Of a DNA stretch of 42,737 nt, positions 40,022 through 42,737 are shown in pieces. The stretch covers positions 1-42,737 of the forward strand of contig JAUWPB010000006.1 in NCBI GenBank assembly GCA_030611805.1, in the 5' to 3' direction. This DNA is from Nanobdellota archaeon (GTDB taxonomy: Archaea > Nanobdellota > Nanobdellia > Pacearchaeales > GW2011-AR1). Within the stretch, counting starts at the first letter, position 1. Each line of letters begins with the position of its first letter. The notes below the pieces were generated by a model. The model was not told where the DNA came from. It was given only the letters and a program-made list of their open reading frames with translations, and searched no databases. A program made the translations under genes and the position numbers.

Positions 40022-40116
40022 ACTAGATAAAAAAATTAAGCATCTATATAAAACCTAGGGAGATTAAAATAAATTTAATATAACACCTATTACTTTTACT
40101 TTTTAATTTCTCCAAT

Positions 40117-40449
40117 TCAAAACTCACTTTTCTCTTTTTCCAGATAATTGTTTTTTCTTAGCCAAACAATCTGGTTTAGACGGTATTTGAATAATATATC
40201 TCCTTTTGTGTTATCTAATTCCCATGGTTCAATAATGACCACATCATCTGGACGAAGCCACAATTTTCTTCTTAATCTTCCAGGAACTCTGCAGTTTCGC
40301 GATTTTCCGTCCAGGCAATTTATCATCATCTTATTTCCTCCAAGTCGTTGTTCAACAATCCCAATAACTTCTCTTCCTCTTGGAAGCCGTGCCCTTGTAA
40401 CTTTTTGTTCTTCTTGCGTGCCGGATTTATTTTTTCTAAAATTTCCCAT
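40117..40449 (-). CDS. Translation initiation factor aIF1A
   Basis: 110 residues with the OB-fold of eIF1A: VTRARLPRGREVIGIVEQRLGGNKMMINCLDGKSRNCRVPGRLRRKLWLRPDDVVIIEPWEL. The basic N-terminal tail (GNFRKNKSG) and charged C-terminus fit the archaeal form. It helps scanning/start selection on the small subunit. A TATA box (TTTATAAAA on the minus strand) about 27 bases before the ATG suggests a leaderless transcript. Confidence 0.96.
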   Translation of the reverse strand: MGNFRKNKSGTQEEQKVTRARLPRGREVIGIVEQRLGGNKMMINCLDGKSRNCRVPGRLRRKLWLRPDDVVIIEPWELDNTKGDILFKYRLNQIVWLRKNNYLEKEKSEF

Positions 40450-40535
40450 ATTATTTCAGAGCAGAGGGTTTTATAAATTTGATGTATATATTAGAGAATA
40501 GAAATTGTTAAAAAATGTTTAGAATTCTTTTTACA

Positions 40536-41303
40536 ATGGATTACAAAAGAAGTTTTAGAGATGTATTCAGGGGGATTCCTAAACCAATTATTGGGATGAT
40601 CCATTTAGAAGGAGAAAATTCTAAAGAGAGGATGGAAAGGGCAAAAGAAGAATTAAAAATTTTTGAGGAAGAAGGAATTAATGGAGCTTTATTTGAAGAT
40701 TATCATGGAACCTCTCAAGATGTTTTTGATGCTCTTGGAGAGTGTATGTATTTGGATAAAAATGTGGTTTTTGGAGCAAATATTTTAAGAAATCCTTATG
40801 AAGCTTTTGAATTTACAAAATCTCTTCATCCTTCTTGGAGAGGAGTAAGATTTATTCAGTTTGATAGTGTGCAAACACAAGACCTTGATTTAGGTTTATA
40901 TAATCTTATGAAAAAAGAATTTCCCTGTGTTGTTTTAGGAGGGGTCGGGTTTAAGTATACTGGAGATACTGGAAATTCTTTAGATAGAGATTTAGTTGAA
41001 GCAATGCCTCACTGTGAAGCGATTGTAACAACAGGTTCTGGAACAGGTATAGAAACTCCTTTTAATAAATTAAAAAATTATAGAAAAGAGATAGATAAAA
41101 TTCAAAGAGGATTTCCTTTAATTGTGGGTGCAGGATTAACCGCAGATAATGCTTATGAACAATTAATGGTGGTGGATGGGGCAATTGTTGGGTCTTTTTT
41201 AAAGTATGATGGCAATACTGAAAATAAAATTGAAAGAGAAAGGGTTCAAGAATTAATGGATGTTGTTAAAGAAGTTAGAAGAGATTGGGCTTATTCTTTG
41301 TGA
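40536..41303 (+). CDS. BtpA family TIM-barrel protein
   Basis: PKPIIGMIHLEG at the start, GINGALFEDYHG, FGANILRNPYEAFEFT, RFIQFDSVQTQDLD, VLGGVGFKYTG, EAIVTTGSGTGIETP and LIVGAGLTADNAYEQL follow the BtpA/SgcQ family (COG0434). BtpA affects photosystem I in cyanobacteria; archaeal members are uncharacterised and may be sugar-phosphate or nucleotide enzymes. The ATG at 40536 gives a typical N-terminus; an ATG at 40515, at leaderless distance from TATATATTA (about 40482), would add seven residues. Confidence 0.85.
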   Translation: MDYKRSFRDVFRGIPKPIIGMIHLEGENSKERMERAKEELKIFEEEGINGALFEDYHGTSQDVFDALGECMYLDKNVVFGANILRNPYEAFEFTKSLHPSWRGVRFIQFDSVQTQDLDLGLYNLMKKEFPCVVLGGVGFKYTGDTGNSLDRDLVEAMPHCEAIVTTGSGTGIETPFNKLKNYRKEIDKIQRGFPLIVGAGLTADNAYEQLMVVDGAIVGSFLKYDGNTENKIERERVQELMDVVKEVRRDWAYSL

Positions 41304-41305
41304 TT

Positions 41306-41359
41306 TCACATCAATACCATAGCAAATGGAACTCCCTGAATTTGTTTTCTGATGTTTTT
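41306..41359 (-). pseudogene. C-terminal remnant of a second DUF424 gene
   Basis: On the minus strand this reads KNIRKQIQGVPFAMVLM and a stop, nearly the same as the end of the intact DUF424 protein at 41933-42265 (GIKKIQGVPFALVLL). The frame is closed by a stop just upstream, so only the tail survives. Confidence 0.6.
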
Positions 41360-41425
41360 TTAGAGAAAAGTTAATAGATTTTATAGAATATAAATTATTA
41401 AAAAGTATGTATAGTTGTTTTGGAT

Positions 41426-41932
41426 ATGGAAATATATAAATCCTCTAAAGATGAATTAGCCAAGTTCTTAGTGAATAATCCTTGGTATTATAATTGTGCA
41501 AGGAGTTTTTTAGAGCATGATAGCTTTCTTAACTCTAAACTCAATACTCCTGAAGCAATTGGGAAATTAGAAGAGGCTAACAGGATTGCAAGAGAATCTG
41601 ATTATTTTGTTTTGGATGCTTTTAATAGTTGGGTAGAGAACGTTCATGGAGAAGGGAGTGGTTGTATAGCTTTCCAAAATGTTAAAGGTAAATTAATAGA
41701 GAGATTGGGTTTTCGAGATGATTTTCTTCCTGATATTGAAGAGATTTATAATTTTTTAAAGAATAAGGAGGTTGAGAAAATTTATACTTTTGATCCTTAT
41801 GAAGAAGCCTCTTTTGGTATAGAGCCTGAAGAAGTAGATAATGAAGAAGATGTTATGGAGAATAGTATTTTAGACCCAGCGCATAAAGAATATTTAGAAA
41901 ACCAAGGAATAAAAGTTATTGTTTTAGGTTGA
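41426..41932 (+). CDS. Unknown acidic 168-residue protein
   Basis: No family recognised. The protein is strongly acidic, with a helical N-terminal part (KDELAKFLVNNPWYYNCARSFLEHD) and the C-terminal FDPYEEASFGIEPEEVDNEEDV, which contains a run of acids. The ATG at 41426 is chosen over a TTG two codons upstream. It lies between a DUF424 remnant and the intact DUF424 gene, with which it converges without spacing. Confidence 0.55.
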   Translation: MEIYKSSKDELAKFLVNNPWYYNCARSFLEHDSFLNSKLNTPEAIGKLEEANRIARESDYFVLDAFNSWVENVHGEGSGCIAFQNVKGKLIERLGFRDDFLPDIEEIYNFLKNKEVEKIYTFDPYEEASFGIEPEEVDNEEDVMENSILDPAHKEYLENQGIKVIVLG

Positions 41933-42265
41933 TTATAAAAGTACGAGTGCGAAAGGAACACCCTGAATTTTTTTAATTCCTTGTTGAGAAATAATCCCTG
42001 CTTTTAATGCGGTGTTTATGGATTTTTCTCCGACAATATTAAATGTGGCGTCTTCCCTTGACATATCCTGTATTATCTGCAAAACTTTTTCTTCAGAGAT
42101 TTCTTCGCCTTTGTAAAAACTTTCTTTCACCTCAAGCTGGAATTTTCCTCCTTCTGATGGTTTTCCTAAATCATCGCTCGCTTGCGATACAAATGTTTTT
42201 CCAATTAATTCAGAATCGCAAATAGCAATAATATCTCTGTATGTTTTGTGGATTTTTAGGAGCAT
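41933..42265 (-). CDS. DUF424 family protein
   Basis: 110 residues: IHKTYRDIIAICDSELIGKTF, a middle FQLEVKESFYKGEEISEEKV, and ATFNIVGEKSINTALKAGIISQQGIKKIQGVPFALVLL, the well-conserved end of this archaeal family. Its function is unknown; it is often found near translation genes. A partial copy of its last 17 codons lies 600 bases away. Confidence 0.88.
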   Translation of the reverse strand: MLLKIHKTYRDIIAICDSELIGKTFVSQASDDLGKPSEGGKFQLEVKESFYKGEEISEEKVLQIIQDMSREDATFNIVGEKSINTALKAGIISQQGIKKIQGVPFALVLL

Positions 42266-42488
42266 AAAAGTAAAAGAAGTATCTGGTTTTTAAGTTTTTG
42301 TTTAGTGCAACATTCGGACGAAGTAAAATTTTAGAGTTGAGTTTGAGTTTTATTCTATTAATTTCTACAAAGTAGATTATATTTTAGGTACGCGTGCTTT
42401 TTTGTTTCTTTTTTCTAAAAAGAAAATAGAAATAATAGTTTTCTTTAGCACAATAATCTTTTTAAATACTGACAAAATACCATATAAT
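42266..42488. other. Intergenic stretch with the promoter of the last gene
   Basis: No coding or RNA gene seen. A CTTTTTAAATACTG element about 25-30 bases before the ATG at 42489 is a likely TATA box. Confidence 0.4.
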
Positions 42489-42737
42489 ATGGGATTATCT
42501 TTACTTTCAGCATTACAAATACAAGGAAATGAAACTTTAGTTGATTTTTATAAAGATAAAGAATCTGGAAAATATGGTTATGCTATTACTCATAACGAAG
42601 GAAAGTATTGTCGTCCAATAGTTTCATGTAACCCTGTTTATGATTCTAGCGATGACTCATTAACAGCAGGAAATAAGTTAATGGCGCAAATAAAAGCATT
42701 GGATCTGAACCCTCAAAGAAAATCACTTGTTAATGCT
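42489..42737 (+). CDS. Unknown protein, 3' end beyond the window
   Basis: The first 83 codons of an open frame starting MGLSLLSALQIQGNETLVDF and still open at the end. The visible part is soluble with a YGYAITHNEGKYC stretch. It starts 25-30 bases after a TATA-like element, leaderless style. No family can be named from this part. Confidence 0.55.
   Translation, partial: MGLSLLSALQIQGNETLVDFYKDKESGKYGYAITHNEGKYCRPIVSCNPVYDSSDDSLTAGNKLMAQIKALDLNPQRKSLVNA

Noticed and set aside
1-42737. CRISPR arrays, insertion sequences and rRNA genes
   Set aside because: No regularly spaced repeats, transposase genes or rRNA sequence were seen.

Overview
The window is an AT-rich, densely packed archaeal segment, most likely from a DPANN lineage (Woesearchaeales or Pacearchaeales-like; this is an inference). 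The archaeal signs are GatD/GatE, an archaeal AspRS, aIF1A, a Dim2/Pno1-type KH protein, Taw3, archaeal-type aldolase and triosephosphate isomerase, a PGI/PMI-type sugar isomerase, and TATA boxes about 25-30 bases before many starts. Bacterial-looking parts are a class I GAPDH, FtsZ, thioredoxin reductase and hairpin-plus-T-run terminators. A few genes (gap, pfkB, ftsZ) have strong Shine-Dalgarno sites; many others look leaderless.

Layout. 1-890: a broken thrombospondin-repeat surface protein with two frameshifts. 0.9-14.2 kb: translation-centred block with gatB, gatD, gatE, aspS, gatC and gatA, mixed with an AbiEii-like nucleotidyltransferase, DUF1003, GalE, a small hydrolase and an MNT/HEPN pair. 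AspRS carries the His/Pro signature of a non-discriminating enzyme, and a tRNA-Asn gene (38.6 kb) is present, so the tRNA-dependent asparagine route (AspRS, GatCAB, tRNA-Asn) is all here beside GatDE for glutamine. 14.3-21.5 kb: NUDIX, MBL hydrolase, a HAD-glucoamylase fusion, PGI/PMI, then a gap-trxB-pgk operon. 27.8-35.6 kb: pfkB-fba-tpi operon, NnrD, an SDR, and a ROK kinase-debranching enzyme-SLOG-Taw3 operon. Together the carbohydrate genes cover glycogen or oligosaccharide breakdown and most of upper and middle glycolysis. 35.9-42.7 kb: ftsZ, nitroreductase, tRNA-Asn, KH protein, GNAT, aIF1A, BtpA, DUF424 and several unknowns.

The most unusual part is 21.5-27.6 kb, which sits between the two glycolytic operons. 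Six same-strand genes encode three class Ic aminoacyl-tRNA-synthetase-like proteins (bacterial TyrRS type, eukaryote-like TyrRS type, TrpRS-like), a TrpD-like phosphoribosyltransferase with altered substrate motifs, a zinc MDR dehydrogenase and a pyrimidine-nucleotidase-like HAD phosphatase. No other tryptophan genes are near. Altered active-site residues, and the coupling of a phosphoribosyl transferase with a nucleotidase, suggest a pathway that makes an aminoacylated or acylated nucleoside-like compound rather than housekeeping tRNA charging. The tetranucleotide GATC, almost absent from the rest of the window (about 10 in 36.6 kb), occurs 13 times in this 6.1 kb, which supports recent acquisition.

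A second structural story is at gatC: a wHTH-nucleotidyltransferase/HEPN pair lies exactly between two 25-base copies of the gatC 5' end, leaving the old promoter and a 14-codon stub upstream and gatC now coupled to the toxin-antitoxin-like pair.
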